A stretch of DNA of 64,000 nt from an uncultured Methylobacillus sp. (GCA_903824575.1 CAIJXJ010000256.1:32649-96648); one strand, 5' to 3'; positions 9,784 through 20,133 are shown, counted from the first letter of the stretch. A program made the numbers and translations. The notes: a model not told the origin generated them from the sequence alone.

Positions 9784-12700
9784 GTAAGGTCCTTGATGAG
9801 GGTTCGAATATAGTCGGCGCGCTGGCGGATGTCGGCCTTGGCCACCGTGATGCGCAGCTTGTCAGGGCCGTTCATGCGGGCGTGGCGGTTGGACTGCAAC
9901 AGGTAGACCAGTTTCATCGGGTCGAGATCGGCCTGCAGATCAAACTGCAATTGAATGGCAGCGTCAGAAGCGTCGATCTTGACGATGCCTTGCGCCTTCG
10001 CGGCGATGCGCAAGTTGTGGCATTCAAGCAGGGCTTCGGTCTGCGGCGGGGGCAGGCCGAAGCGGTCTATCAGTTCCTCCTGCATGGCTTGCAACTGATC
10101 CGCTGTGGCGCAGTTGGCAAGGCGCTTGTAGAGCACCAGACGTTCGTTTACGTCCGGACAGTAGACGTCCGGCATCAGGGCCGGCGTGTGCAGATTGATC
10201 TCGGTGGTCACGCCGAGTGGCGATTCTAGATCCGGTTCGCGGCCTGCTTGCATCTGTTTGACTGCATGGGCCAGCATTTCGGCATACAGGTTGAAGCCGA
10301 TTTGTTGCATCTCGCCAGATTGACCCTCGCCCAGCAATTCGCCAGCGCCACGGATTTCAAGATCGTGCATGGCGAGGTGGAAGCCGGCACCGAGGTCTTC
10401 CATTAGCACGATCGCATCCAGGCGTTTTTCTGCCTGCGGCGTGATGCTGGCATCCGGATCAGTCAGCAGGTAGGCGTAGGCCTGGTGGTGCGACCGACCG
10501 ACGCGTCCCCGTAACTGGTGCAGTTGCGCCAGACCGAAACGGTCGGCGCGGTTCATGATGATGGTGTTGGCGGAGGGCACGTCGATGCCGGTTTCGATGA
10601 TGGTGGTGCATAACAACAGGTTGAAACGCTGATGGTAGAAGTCGCGCATCACGTGTTCCAGCTCGCGTTCGCGTAACTGACCGTGAGCGATGCCAATGTG
10701 TGCTTCCGGCAACATTTTTTCAAGTTTGTCGCGCATCAGATAAATGCTGTCCACTTCGTTGTGCAAGAAATAGACTTGGCCGCCACGCTTCAACTCGCGT
10801 GTTACCGCTTCACGAATGATGCCCTCGGACCAGCTTGAGACGAAGGTCTTGATCGACAGGCGACGCTGTGGCGGGGTAGAGATTACGGAGAACTCGCGCA
10901 GGCCTTCCATCGCCATCGACAGCGTGCGCGGGATCGGCGTTGCGGTCAGCGTCAGTACGTCCACTTCGGCGCGCATGGCTTTTAGCTGCTCCTTCTGTCG
11001 CACGCCGAAGCGGTGTTCTTCGTCCAGGATCACTAGCCCCAGGTTCTTGAACTGGACATCCTTCTGGATCAACCGGTGGGTGCCGATGATGATGTCGATG
11101 TTGCCGGTAACCAAACCTGCCAGGGCTTCTTTTTGTTCCTTGGCACTGCGGAAACGCGAAATCTCGGCAATTTTGATTGGCCACTCGGAGAAGCGGTCGC
11201 AGAAGTTGTTGTAATGCTGTTCAGCCAGCAGGGTAGTAGGAACTAGTACCGCTACCTGTCGCCCGCCCATGACGGCGACAAATGCCGCACGTAGTGCGAC
11301 TTCGGTCTTGCCGAAGCCGACGTCGCCGCAAACCAATCGATCCATCGGCCGACCTGATTGCATGTCGCTGATCACGGCCTCGATAGCGGCTAACTGATCC
11401 GGGGTTTCCTCGAACGGGAAGCCCTCGCTGAAGGCCTCATAGTCTGCGAGGCCCAAGGTGAAGGCGTGGCCCTGACGAGATGCGCGCATGGCATAAAGAT
11501 TGAGCAGTTCGGCGGCGGTATCATGGATCTGTTTGAGGGCGCGGCGCTTGGCTTTGCCCCACTGTTCGCTGCCAAGTTTGTGCAGCGGTGCGGACTCGGG
11601 GGGGCCGCCGGAATAGCGCGAAATCACGAACAACTGGGATACCGGCACATAGAGTTTGTCGGCGCCCGCGTATTCCAGCAACAGAAACTCGGTCTCGCCC
11701 TCGCCGAAGTCCAGGTTGACGAGACCCCGATAGCGGCCGACGCCGTGTTGCTCGTGCACTACCGGATCATTCTCTCGCAGTTCGGACAGGTCTTTCAGCA
11801 TGCCCTCGGTACTGCGCGCTTTGTCTTTTTCGCGCCTGCGTTCCTGGCGTACCTGGGCCGGATAGAGTTCAGCTTCGGTGATGAAGGCCAGTCCATCGGC
11901 GGCATGGTATGGTGAGATGAAACCCTGATGCAGTGGTGCGACTGAAAGCATCAGTGCTTCCTTTGATGCCAGGAACTGTGCCCAATCGTCGCAGGGCTTG
12001 GGATGCAGTCCATGCTCATGCAGGAGTTGGGTGATTGTCTCGCGTCGGCCCAGACTTTCGGCGGCAATCAGGACGCGTCCGTTGAAATCGGCCAGATAGG
12101 CCTGCAGCTTGTGCAGAGGATGTTCGGCGCGGCGTTCGATGTTAAGGTCTGGTAGTGCATCCTCACCCCTAAGCTCTCCAGTTGAGGACGAGGGGGATTT
12201 TAAAGTGAGTTGAAGCCTTGCAAAACGCTGTGTGGCGGTGAAGAAATCGGCGGTTTCCAGAAGCAGAGCACGGGGATGGAGAATCGGGCGCTCGAGATCG
12301 GGCTCAAGCATTCGATGGCGGCCCATGGCCTCAGCCCAGAAGCCTTGCGCGGCGGCGTCGAGATCGCCATGCAGGCACAGCATGGCGTCCAATGGCAGGT
12401 AATCGAACAGGGTGGCGGTGGCCTCGAAAAACAGCGGCAGATACCATTCGATACCGCCCGGTGCATTGCCGTTGCTGACCTCCTTGTAGATGCGGCACTT
12501 CGATGGGTCGCCTTCAAACAGCTCGCGGAAATTCTGGCGAAAAAGGGTAATGCCTTTGGTATCCAGCGGGAATTCGCGCGCCGGCAACAGGCGGATGTTA
12601 CCGACGGGATACAGGCTGCGTTGGCTGTCCACATCGAAGGTGCGCAGGGTTTCGATCTCGTCGTCGAACAGGTCGAGGCGGTAGGGCAAGGCGCTGCCCA

Positions 12701-13214
12701 TGGGAAATAGGTCGATCAGGCCGCCGCGGATGCTGAATTCTCCCGGCGACATGACCTGGTTGACATGGTGATAGCCGGCCTCGGCACACTGCATGCGCAA
12801 GGCCTCCACATCGAGTTTCTGACCCTTGCTGAGCATGAAGGTATGCGCTGCCAGGAAGACTTGCGGTGGCAGGCGTACAAGAGCGGTGGTGGCCGAAATG
12901 AGTACCACATCGCAGGCGTTCTGCGTGATCTGGTAGAGGGTCGCCAGGCGTTCCGATACCAGGTCTGGATGTGGCGAGAAATGGTCGAATGGCAGCGTCT
13001 CCCAATCCGGCAGCAAGTAAATGGCAAGTGCGGGCGCAAACCAGTGCATTTCATCCAGCAGGCGCTGGGCGTCGAACGCATTAGCGCAAAGGATGATCAG
13101 TGGTTTCTTCAGCGTGCCGGCAAGATTGGCCAGCGCCAAGCTATCGGCGCCGCTGGTCAGGCCACGGACGTGCTCGGTTTTACCTGCGGCGGGAACGGGA
13201 AGGAAGGGCAACAT
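9780..13214 (-). CDS. mfd: Transcription-repair coupling factor Mfd
   Basis: Mfd releases RNA polymerase stalled at DNA damage and recruits UvrA. The 1144-residue product has the N-terminal UvrB-homology module, the RNA polymerase interaction region (KLGSEQWGKAKRRALKQIHD lies just after it), and RecG-like translocase motifs. These are the Walker A GDVGFGKTEVALRAAF, the DEEH box LDEEHRFGV, TATPIPRTL, and QLRGRVGRS; a C-terminal TRCF domain follows. Residues about 336-352 (TLKSPSSSTGELRGEDA) are an extra segment of repeat origin, described separately. It overlaps dedA by four bases downstream. Confidence 0.98.
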   Translation of the reverse strand: MLPFLPVPAAGKTEHVRGLTSGADSLALANLAGTLKKPLIILCANAFDAQRLLDEMHWFAPALAIYLLPDWETLPFDHFSPHPDLVSERLATLYQITQNACDVVLISATTALVRLPPQVFLAAHTFMLSKGQKLDVEALRMQCAEAGYHHVNQVMSPGEFSIRGGLIDLFPMGSALPYRLDLFDDEIETLRTFDVDSQRSLYPVGNIRLLPAREFPLDTKGITLFRQNFRELFEGDPSKCRIYKEVSNGNAPGGIEWYLPLFFEATATLFDYLPLDAMLCLHGDLDAAAQGFWAEAMGRHRMLEPDLERPILHPRALLLETADFFTATQRFARLQLTLKSPSSSTGELRGEDALPDLNIERRAEHPLHKLQAYLADFNGRVLIAAESLGRRETITQLLHEHGLHPKPCDDWAQFLASKEALMLSVAPLHQGFISPYHAADGLAFITEAELYPAQVRQERRREKDKARSTEGMLKDLSELRENDPVVHEQHGVGRYRGLVNLDFGEGETEFLLLEYAGADKLYVPVSQLFVISRYSGGPPESAPLHKLGSEQWGKAKRRALKQIHDTAAELLNLYAMRASRQGHAFTLGLADYEAFSEGFPFEETPDQLAAIEAVISDMQSGRPMDRLVCGDVGFGKTEVALRAAFVAVMGGRQVAVLVPTTLLAEQHYNNFCDRFSEWPIKIAEISRFRSAKEQKEALAGLVTGNIDIIIGTHRLIQKDVQFKNLGLVILDEEHRFGVRQKEQLKAMRAEVDVLTLTATPIPRTLSMAMEGLREFSVISTPPQRRLSIKTFVSSWSEGIIREAVTRELKRGGQVYFLHNEVDSIYLMRDKLEKMLPEAHIGIAHGQLRERELEHVMRDFYHQRFNLLLCTTIIETGIDVPSANTIIMNRADRFGLAQLHQLRGRVGRSHHQAYAYLLTDPDASITPQAEKRLDAIVLMEDLGAGFHLAMHDLEIRGAGELLGEGQSGEMQQIGFNLYAEMLAHAVKQMQAGREPDLESPLGVTTEINLHTPALMPDVYCPDVNERLVLYKRLANCATADQLQAMQEELIDRFGLPPPQTEALLECHNLRIAAKAQGIVKIDASDAAIQLQFDLQADLDPMKLVYLLQSNRHARMNGPDKLRITVAKADIRQRADYIRTLIKDLT
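12156..12209 (-). repeat. Palindromic repeat inserted in frame in mfd
   Basis: On the coding strand this segment reads as an imperfect palindrome of the type ctcac...ttaaaatccccctc...gaggggtgagg, and encodes TLKSPSSSTGELRGEDA. The element inside nnr (40243-40299) is in the same orientation and frame and encodes TLKTPSPIAGEGRGKG. Nine of 17 aligned residues agree (T, L, K, P, S, G, E, R, G). The copy here has diverged more from a perfect hairpin than the nnr copy. It lies near the junction of the UvrB-like module and the next domain, where an insertion could be tolerated. Confidence 0.6.
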
Positions 13215-13258
13215 ACGGGGCGAATTATAGCCTTTGAGCTACGACTTCCAAAACAAAA

Positions 13259-13287
13259 AACCCCGCAGACTAAAGTCAGGCGGGGTT
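13259..13287 (-). terminator. Rho-independent terminator after the DUF2934 gene
   Basis: On the minus strand an 8-bp stem aaccccgc/gcggggtt with a 13-base loop is followed by a T-rich run (ttttttgtttt). It lies 17 bases after the stop of the DUF2934 gene and just upstream of mfd. It therefore separates the two transcripts. Confidence 0.85.
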
Positions 13288-13303
13288 TGCAGTCGAGTTC
13301 AGC

Positions 13304-13702
13304 TTACTTTGGAAATTTTCTTTCAATTTCCAGCTCGGCTTGAATCCAGTGGCCCCATTGGTCACCGCTGAAGCCTTCCTTCTCGGCTCGATAGAAGGCT
13401 GCTTCTTGTATCATTCTGTAGCGATCTTCATTGCTCAGTTTCGTTTTTGCGGTCGCTGCCTTCTTGGGCGCAGGCGCTTTGGCAGCAGCGGGTGCCTTCT
13501 TGGACGCAGGCGCTTGGGCGGCGGTCGGTGCTTTCTTGGCGGCCGGTGCTTTCTTCGCGGCGACAGGCTTGGTCACAGCGGCCTTGGGGGCGACTGTCGA
13601 TTTCGGCTTGGCGGCGGTGTCAGACGTACTCTTTGTGGCAGCAACGGGCTTGGCGGCAGGGGCGGCTTTTTGGGCTACCGGAGTGTTCTTGGATTCAGCC
13701 AT
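13304..13702 (-). CDS. DUF2934 protein with alanine/lysine-rich N-terminal region
   Basis: The last 45 residues (KLSNEDRYRMIQEAAFYRAE, then GDQWGHWIQAELEIE) match the small DUF2934 domain, whose function is not known. The first 85 residues are low-complexity alanine, lysine and proline (AKAPAPKKAATAK and similar), like the basic tails of histone H1-like proteins. The start at ATG 13702 has an AAGGAAG site; a longer frame from 13723 would add seven residues that look less likely. The basic tail suggests nucleic-acid binding, but this is inference. It is a single-gene unit closed by its own terminator. Confidence 0.85.
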   Translation of the reverse strand: MAESKNTPVAQKAAPAAKPVAATKSTSDTAAKPKSTVAPKAAVTKPVAAKKAPAAKKAPTAAQAPASKKAPAAAKAPAPKKAATAKTKLSNEDRYRMIQEAAFYRAEKEGFSGDQWGHWIQAELEIERKFPK

Positions 13703-13787
13703 GGAACTTCCTTTCGGTCTCAATAAATTTGGGAAAACGACACGCTAACCCATAATTACTACAATTATATTAAAAATTAATGAAAAA

Positions 13788-15266
13788 TCAAGCGGTTCCG
13801 CCAACTGTCAGACTATCGATGCGCAAAGTGGGTTGTCCGACCCCGACCGGTACGCTCTGACCCTCCTTGCCACAGGTGCCGACGCCGGGGTCGAGCCGCA
13901 TGTCGTTGCCTATCATGGATACGTGTTTTAGCACTTCCGGCCCATTGCCGATCAGGGTTGCACCCTTGACCGGATAGCTCAGTTTGCCATCTTCTATCAT
14001 CCACGCCTCGGCGGCGGAGAACACGAATTTGCCGCTGGTGATGTCAACCTGGCCACCGCCGAAGTTGACGGCATAGAGGCCGCGCTTGACCGAGGCTATG
14101 ATTTCTTGCGGGTCACGATCGCCGTTCAGCATGTAGGTATTGGTCATCCGAGGCATCGGGATGTGGGCGTAGGATTCGCGCCGCGCATTGCCGGTGAGTC
14201 CAGTCCCCATCAGGCGGGCATTGAGCGAGTCCTGCAGATAGCCTTTTAGAATGCCATTCTCGATCAGCACGGTGCGCTGGGTGGGCGTGCCCTCATCGTC
14301 AATGTTGAGCGAGCCGCGGCGGTTGGCGATGGTGCCATCATCCACCACCGTGACACCGCTGGCCGCAACCTGCTGGCCAATGCGGTTGGCGAAGGCCGAA
14401 CTGCCCTTGCGGTTGAAGTCGCCCTCGAGGCCATGGCCGATCGCCTCGTGCAGCAGGATGCCGGGCCAGCCAGCGCCCAGTACCACGGTCATGGCACCTG
14501 CAGGCGCGGGGCGCGCATCAAGATTGGTGATGGCCTGATGCACGGCCTCGCGGGCGTATTGGTGCAATATCTCGTCGCTGAAATAACCGTAGTCATAGCG
14601 CCCGCCACCGCCGGAGGAGCCCTGCTCGCGGGAGTCCCCGGCTTCAGCGATCACTTGTACCGAAACGCGCACCAGCGGCCGGATGTCGGCCGCCATCACG
14701 CCGTCATGGCGCGCAATCAACACGACTTCATATTCGCCAGCGAGGGAGGCCATGACTTGAGTGATGCGCGGGTCGAGGGAACGCGCATATTGCTCCAGGC
14801 GCTCCAGCAGTTTGACCTTGTGATCGTCGGACAGGGAGGCAATGGGGTCGTTCGGCAGGTACAAGCGTGACGCACCTTTTTGCCGTTGCAAGGCCTGGGC
14901 GGTTTTGTCACTGCCTTGCGTGGCGATGGCACGTGTGGCAGTCGCTGCCTGTTGCAGCGCATCCAGACTGATGTCGTCGGAGTAGGCGAAGGCAGTCTTC
15001 TCGCCACTGACGGCACGTACCCCCACGCCCTGATCGATGCTGAAACTGCCAGACTTGACCTGGCTCTCTTCCAGCCCCCAGCTCTCGGCACGACTGTACT
15101 GGAAATACAGGTCGGCATAATCGATGTCGTGCGTCATGATGCTACCGAGTACGCCCTGTAACGCGGCATTGTCGAGCTGGTAGGGGGCAAGCAGGGTTTC
15201 GGTCGCGGTGGCGAACAAGGTACCCGGTTCAGGGCTGGAGACGGCGGGGAGTTTTTCTATAGTCAT
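13788..15266 (-). CDS. tldD: Metalloprotease TldD
   Basis: With its partner TldE/PmbA, TldD forms a zinc protease that matures peptides such as microcins and degrades unstructured peptides. The 492-residue product has the zinc motif [13 protein letters not shown] (HExxxH) and the conserved C-terminal glycine-rich region ([20 protein letters not shown], then [15 protein letters not shown]). ATG 15266 is preferred because the in-frame extension to 15338 lies in the repeat-like DNA upstream. It is the third gene of yhdP-nit-tldD, a conserved order. A tldE/pmbA gene is not in this window. Confidence 0.96.
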   Translation of the reverse strand: MTIEKLPAVSSPEPGTLFATATETLLAPYQLDNAALQGVLGSIMTHDIDYADLYFQYSRAESWGLEESQVKSGSFSIDQGVGVRAVSGEKTAFAYSDDISLDALQQAATATRAIATQGSDKTAQALQRQKGASRLYLPNDPIASLSDDHKVKLLERLEQYARSLDPRITQVMASLAGEYEVVLIARHDGVMAADIRPLVRVSVQVIAEAGDSREQGSSGGGGRYDYGYFSDEILHQYAREAVHQAITNLDARPAPAGAMTVVLGAGWPGILLHEAIGHGLEGDFNRKGSSAFANRIGQQVAASGVTVVDDGTIANRRGSLNIDDEGTPTQRTVLIENGILKGYLQDSLNARLMGTGLTGNARRESYAHIPMPRMTNTYMLNGDRDPQEIIASVKRGLYAVNFGGGQVDITSGKFVFSAAEAWMIEDGKLSYPVKGATLIGNGPEVLKHVSMIGNDMRLDPGVGTCGKEGQSVPVGVGQPTLRIDSLTVGGTA

Positions 15267-15271
15267 TAAAT

Positions 15272-15375
15272 TTTCACCACGGGGAACGTCCTGCAGAAAG
15301 TACCCTTGGGGTACACGGGGAGGCACGGGGAGCGCCAAGAACAGAGCACTGATTTTTCCCGGTGTAGCCCGTGAT
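15272..15375. repeat. Imperfect inverted repeat of the cacgggg family between nit and tldD
   Basis: The stretch has repeated cacgggg units. The left part (aattttcaccacgggg) is matched imperfectly by the right part (cccgtgattcaattttt). It is another of the mosaic intergenic repeats in this window, and the upstream in-frame extension of tldD falls in it. Confidence 0.55.
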
Positions 15376-15383
15376 TCAATTTT

Positions 15384-16253
15384 TTAGCAGGCATGCAGCG
15401 TGCGGTGCTTGAGGGCAGGCAGGCTGTTACGCAGGCTGGCTTGGTAGGCCGGGTTCATGCCGGCAACGACCACGCCGGAGCCGCGTGGCAGGCGATCTTG
15501 CACTACCCCCCAGGGATCGACGATCATGCTGTTGCCGTGAGTTTCGCGGCCTGACAGATGGTAACCACCTTGCGCTGACGCCAGCACGTAGCACTGGTTT
15601 TCGATGGCACGGGCGCGGATCAGTGTTTCCCAGTGCGCGCGTCCCGTGGTGTCGGTGAATGCCGCCGGCACTACGATCAGGTCAACCTCTCCCATAGCGC
15701 GGTACAGCTCTGGAAAGCGCAGATCGTAGCACAAGGACAGGCCGACGCGGCCTAGTGGAGTATCGACGACGACGACCTTTTCGCCTGCTTCGATAGTGTC
15801 ATCCTCACGATAATGCTCATTGCCAAGGTCGAGGTTAAACAGGTGGATCTTGTCATAGCGCGCGACCTGCTTGCCGGTCGGGTCGTACATCAGGCAGGTA
15901 TTGCGCACTTTGTCCGGAGAGTTTGATTCCAATGGCAGTGAGCCGCCAATCAGCCAGATGTGGTGGGTCTTTGCCATCTTGGACAGGAAGCGCTGGATTG
16001 GTCCGCTCCCTTCTTTTTCACGTACCTTGACCTTGTCGGTATCTTTCATGCCCATGATGGCGAAATATTCCGGCAGAGCAATCAGGATTGCGCCCTGGTT
16101 GACGGCAATCTCGATCAGGCGTTCGGCCTCGCTCAAGTTGGCTGAAACAGAGGGGCCGGAGGCCATCTGGATGCCGGCGATCTTGACGATGCCGGGCGAC
16201 GCCTTGCTGGTCTTGGATGATTTCGTAGTTTTTGTGCGTGATTTGATGGGCAT
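15384..16253 (-). CDS. Carbon-nitrogen hydrolase of the nitrilase superfamily (Nit type)
   Basis: Amidase of the Nit1/NitA group, several of which are deaminated-glutathione or omega-amidases that repair metabolites. The 289-residue product shows the catalytic triad: glutamate in LPEYFAIM, lysine in RYDKIHLFN, and cysteine in LSLCYDLRFPELYR. The first 20 residues are basic and serine/threonine-rich (KSRTKTTKSSKTSKAS) and are not part of the fold. Located between yhdP and tldD, a standard neighbourhood in beta- and gammaproteobacteria. Confidence 0.9.
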   Translation of the reverse strand: MPIKSRTKTTKSSKTSKASPGIVKIAGIQMASGPSVSANLSEAERLIEIAVNQGAILIALPEYFAIMGMKDTDKVKVREKEGSGPIQRFLSKMAKTHHIWLIGGSLPLESNSPDKVRNTCLMYDPTGKQVARYDKIHLFNLDLGNEHYREDDTIEAGEKVVVVDTPLGRVGLSLCYDLRFPELYRAMGEVDLIVVPAAFTDTTGRAHWETLIRARAIENQCYVLASAQGGYHLSGRETHGNSMIVDPWGVVQDRLPRGSGVVVAGMNPAYQASLRNSLPALKHRTLHAC

Positions 16254-16305
16254 TTTTGGCTAGGACTAAGGGCTAGGGATTGAGGACTATGAGGCCAATG
16301 ATACC

Positions 16306-19300
16306 TTATTTTTCGAGTGGCGATACGGCTGCGGCAGGCTGGGGTGCGGCATTATTTGATTTGACTTCCTCGGGGTGATCCCACGTGCCGGTAATGTCAT
16401 ATTCATAGGCGGCCAGCTTGTTGATTGGATCTTGCAGCAGCTTTTGTGCCACCCATGCCGCTGCCCCCACGACCGGGCCTCCGGCAAACGCGGCCAGGGA
16501 AAGGCTGTCGCCAATGGACGGTGTGACCTTGAGGTGCAGATTCTGCGTTTCGCGATTGAGATCGGTTTCGCCCCGCATGGCCACTTTGGCGGCAGGCCCT
16601 TCCAGTTTGAAGTCCTCGCTATGCATCACGCCGCGGTCGATGCGAACACTGGCGCTTACCTTGTCGAAGGTAAAACCGTCGGAAAATACATCACGGAAGT
16701 CGAAGCTGAGTCTGCGCGGCAGGTTCTGCAGGCTTAGCACGCTGAACAATCGACCCACGCCAGGCTGGACCTTGAGGAACTGGCCATGGGAGGCGTCGAT
16801 TTGCAGGGTGCCTGAAAGTTCAGTGACGTTGAATTCGTGCGGACTGCCGGGCCACCTGAGCTGCGCCTTCAGGTCGGATTTTCCACTCTGGATAGTACCC
16901 GGGTAACCAAAGCGGTCCAGGGTCTTGCCGATGTCGGTGATATCCCAACTCAAGCTGAGCCTGGTATTGGGTCGTCTCTTCCAGTTGCGCCATTCGCCAT
17001 TGGCCGTCAGGGTGCTGTCCGGGTTGCTGATGGTCAGCTTTTCTATGCTCCAATCGTTGCCTTGCGGGTTGGCCAGCAGTATCAGTCGGCCAAGTTTTTT
17101 CTGTTTAATTTCGAATGATTCAGCCACGATGTCGAGTGCCGGGTACTCCGGTTCACGCCTTGGCCCAACATCGGGATCGCTCAACATCGCGGGCGCGGCA
17201 GCCGGGATGATGAAGGACTTCAGGCGTGCCACGACCTTGCCATGCCCGCTTTTCAGCCAGGTGGCTTCGCCGTTAATTTCCTGACTCTGTAGCGATGTTT
17301 GCCAGCCGTCACTAATGCCTTTGGCACTGAGCTTGAGCTCGTTGATGCGTCTTCCAAACAGGTCCAGGGTACCAATGGCAAGATTGGCGCTGGTGATGTC
17401 GATGCTGGCGTTGTTGTTGGTGTTATCGAGCAATGCTTGCCACATATCGACATCAAGGTGATCAATATTGCCTCTGAGACTGATGCCGGACTTGGCTGGC
17501 AGTTCGGCATTGCTGCCGAAGGCAATCTCGCCGCGTTCGACCTGCATTGTGCCATTCTGGTTGCTACGCAACAGCTTGGCGCTGACGACGTTGCCCAAGC
17601 TGAGGGTGATCAGATCCTGCTTGTCGCCCTGCATTTTCTTCTCGATACGCAACGGCATACTGGCAACGGTTGCCTTGTCGAAGGGTGCAGGCAGGGAGGA
17701 TGAGAGGCCGACCAGAGAGGACTTGACGAGGATTTCGGCCTGATGCTTGCGTACGTTGATTTCGCCGGTCCAATCCGCTGCGCCATGCAATCTGTCGGCC
17801 ATGGGCTGGGGCAGTAGTTGGTTCAGGTTGCTGTCTTTCACGCGGCCTTGGCCGGTGACCCGCAACAGGCCATCTTTACCGGTTTCCATGCTGAACTGGG
17901 ATGGGCCGCCGAAAACTCCCGCATTGATATTCTGAGCGCGTAGTGATGCCTCGGTAAAGTCCAGCCGGCCATTGATATGGTCAAGCAAGGGGAAATCACG
18001 GCCGTCATTGATGTTGCCATTACTGATCAGGTAGCTGCCTTTGACCTTGGTGCCTAGGCCATTGGTGTCCAGAGGAATGTGCAGGCCGAGGCTCAGTTTG
18101 CCATTGCCACTCGCCTCCATGGTTTCGGTAAAACGGTCGATGGCAGTCAGTACCGGGCTATTGTTGACGAATTTGATGGCCTCCATGACCGGGGATTGCA
18201 ATTCTCCGGTCACTTCCAGCACAGGATGTGGGGCAGCAAGATTGGCAATGACCGCGCGGGTTTTGATGATCTGGTTACCTAGAAGATGTCCCTGATCGGC
18301 GTTCAATTCCATGCGGTTGCCCTGGAACAGCATGTCCAAGTGCAGCCCTTCGATGCGCGGCCAGGATTCTGCATAATCGAGAATGGCGTCATTGAGGGTG
18401 GCTTTGACCTGAAACAGCCCGTTTTTGCCATCTGGCCAGGGGAAGTCATCTAGCTTGCCGCGCATGATCACACCGATATTATCGATCTGTCCGCTCATGA
18501 TCGAGCTGTCGAGCCAGTGTAATGTGTCCCGATTGAGGGTTGTCGGGTAGTAGAAATGGCCGAACTTGGCGTCGGCATGACTGAATTTTCCAGTGAGATC
18601 GAGATCCCCACTGCCGTGACCACTGTAGCGGTAATTGGCGTTGATGGTGCCGGCAAGATGGGGATTTGCGATGGTGAAATTGCTTATTTCGACGTCAAGA
18701 AGCTGTTTCCTGATGGTCCATTTGACCTGGCCTGACAGGTGGTCGGCCGGTATCGGCAGGCGCAAGACATCCTTCATGTCTATCATGGCATTCGTGGCTT
18801 CGAGATTCCATGTGCCACCATCCTGAGTTGCGTCCATCGTGCCATTGATGTTTTCAAACCCGGGAATGCCGTGATAGGCATTGCGTCCGAGACCTTCAAA
18901 ATTGCAGCGCAGGGCATATTTTTCAGGATCGGCGGCGTCTCCGCTCCAACTCATCGATAATTGGTGCAGTCGGCCTCTGGGCGCGGTTTTCGTGAGTAAT
19001 TGTTGCAGGGTCGGGCCGATCGGCAGATATCCGGAGAAGGCGGTTAGCTGCTCCAGGACGGCCTCATCCAAACGAATACTGCCTTCGACCATTTTCTTGT
19101 TGTCGTGGATTGTTGTTTTGATATGGATCTGTCCGTTTTTCATGTCCAGGCCTTGGGCGGTGGACAGTCGCAGGCGCACGGCATCCAAAATCTGGCCGTC
19201 GGGCTGTTGCTGCCACATCAGGCGACCGGAAAGGTCACGCAGGACGGCTTCGGGGGCAGTCTCACTGAAGCGGGTGTGGACATTTTGCAATAGTACGTCG

Positions 19301-20133
19301 GCCGTGATGTCGCTGACCTTGCCACGCGTAAACTTGAGCCAGAACTGGCTCGCGCCAATGCCTTCCCGCAAATCGAAAGGGTAGTCTAGCCAGGTGCGCC
19401 AGACCGCGATGTCGGTCCCTTCCAGTCTGGCGTAGACGGTACCGCTCCAGCCTTCCGGATGACTCACATCCCGGCCCAGCAGATTGCCGCGGACATCGAT
19501 GGGGTGGGACGAACCGACGGATGGGGTGGCCTGCAAGCCAAAGCGGTGACGGCCAAGCAGGCTTTCCCATGGCGGGCTGGAAAGATGGAATGATAATTTT
19601 TCCAGGGCCAGCGGCGGCGCATGACGCTGGTCGTCCTGCCAGACCACATTGGCGTCCACAATATCCAAACTGGTCTGGCGCAATAACCAGTTGGGAAACT
19701 GTGGTCTGGCCGGTCCGGACAGTGAGATACCGGCTACATAAAATGTACCGTCCACTTCGCGACGCACGGTCAGTTTTGGCTGGTGGACAACGATGCTGGA
19801 AAGTCGTACTTCGCCTAGCGCCAGACTCAGCCATGAAACACTGGCTTCGATGTGGTCGAGTGAGAGTGCGGAACGGTTTCTGGCATCAAACAGATTGACC
19901 TGATACAGGTCAAGGTGGGGATGCAGCCCATCCCAACTGGCCTTGATGCCGCCGATGGTGACCTTCTGTTCGGCGACTTGGCCGACATGTTGCGCGATGG
20001 TGTCTTTGTAAGCTTGAATGTTGGGCAGGACGAAGTAGCGCATCCCGAGCACCACCATTGCAACGATGATGATGCCGGTCCAGAGCAGATAGGTGGTGGC
20101 ACTGTAGAGCCAAAAGATAGATTTCTTGATCAC
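16306..20133 (-). CDS. yhdP: YhdP family AsmA-like protein
   Basis: Very large inner-membrane-anchored protein of the AsmA-like group. In E. coli YhdP helps move phospholipids between inner and outer membranes. The 1275-residue product has one N-terminal membrane helix (about residues 13-35; YLLWTGIIIVAMVVLGMRYF). A long periplasmic beta-rich body follows, and then the conserved AsmA-like C-terminal region near GDSLSLAAFAGGPVVGAAAW, then KLLQDPINKLAAYEYDITGT. Length matches the family (about 1270). It heads yhdP-nit-tldD. Confidence 0.94.
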   Translation of the reverse strand: MIKKSIFWLYSATTYLLWTGIIIVAMVVLGMRYFVLPNIQAYKDTIAQHVGQVAEQKVTIGGIKASWDGLHPHLDLYQVNLFDARNRSALSLDHIEASVSWLSLALGEVRLSSIVVHQPKLTVRREVDGTFYVAGISLSGPARPQFPNWLLRQTSLDIVDANVVWQDDQRHAPPLALEKLSFHLSSPPWESLLGRHRFGLQATPSVGSSHPIDVRGNLLGRDVSHPEGWSGTVYARLEGTDIAVWRTWLDYPFDLREGIGASQFWLKFTRGKVSDITADVLLQNVHTRFSETAPEAVLRDLSGRLMWQQQPDGQILDAVRLRLSTAQGLDMKNGQIHIKTTIHDNKKMVEGSIRLDEAVLEQLTAFSGYLPIGPTLQQLLTKTAPRGRLHQLSMSWSGDAADPEKYALRCNFEGLGRNAYHGIPGFENINGTMDATQDGGTWNLEATNAMIDMKDVLRLPIPADHLSGQVKWTIRKQLLDVEISNFTIANPHLAGTINANYRYSGHGSGDLDLTGKFSHADAKFGHFYYPTTLNRDTLHWLDSSIMSGQIDNIGVIMRGKLDDFPWPDGKNGLFQVKATLNDAILDYAESWPRIEGLHLDMLFQGNRMELNADQGHLLGNQIIKTRAVIANLAAPHPVLEVTGELQSPVMEAIKFVNNSPVLTAIDRFTETMEASGNGKLSLGLHIPLDTNGLGTKVKGSYLISNGNINDGRDFPLLDHINGRLDFTEASLRAQNINAGVFGGPSQFSMETGKDGLLRVTGQGRVKDSNLNQLLPQPMADRLHGAADWTGEINVRKHQAEILVKSSLVGLSSSLPAPFDKATVASMPLRIEKKMQGDKQDLITLSLGNVVSAKLLRSNQNGTMQVERGEIAFGSNAELPAKSGISLRGNIDHLDVDMWQALLDNTNNNASIDITSANLAIGTLDLFGRRINELKLSAKGISDGWQTSLQSQEINGEATWLKSGHGKVVARLKSFIIPAAAPAMLSDPDVGPRREPEYPALDIVAESFEIKQKKLGRLILLANPQGNDWSIEKLTISNPDSTLTANGEWRNWKRRPNTRLSLSWDITDIGKTLDRFGYPGTIQSGKSDLKAQLRWPGSPHEFNVTELSGTLQIDASHGQFLKVQPGVGRLFSVLSLQNLPRRLSFDFRDVFSDGFTFDKVSASVRIDRGVMHSEDFKLEGPAAKVAMRGETDLNRETQNLHLKVTPSIGDSLSLAAFAGGPVVGAAAWVAQKLLQDPINKLAAYEYDITGTWDHPEEVKSNNAAPQPAAAVSPLEK

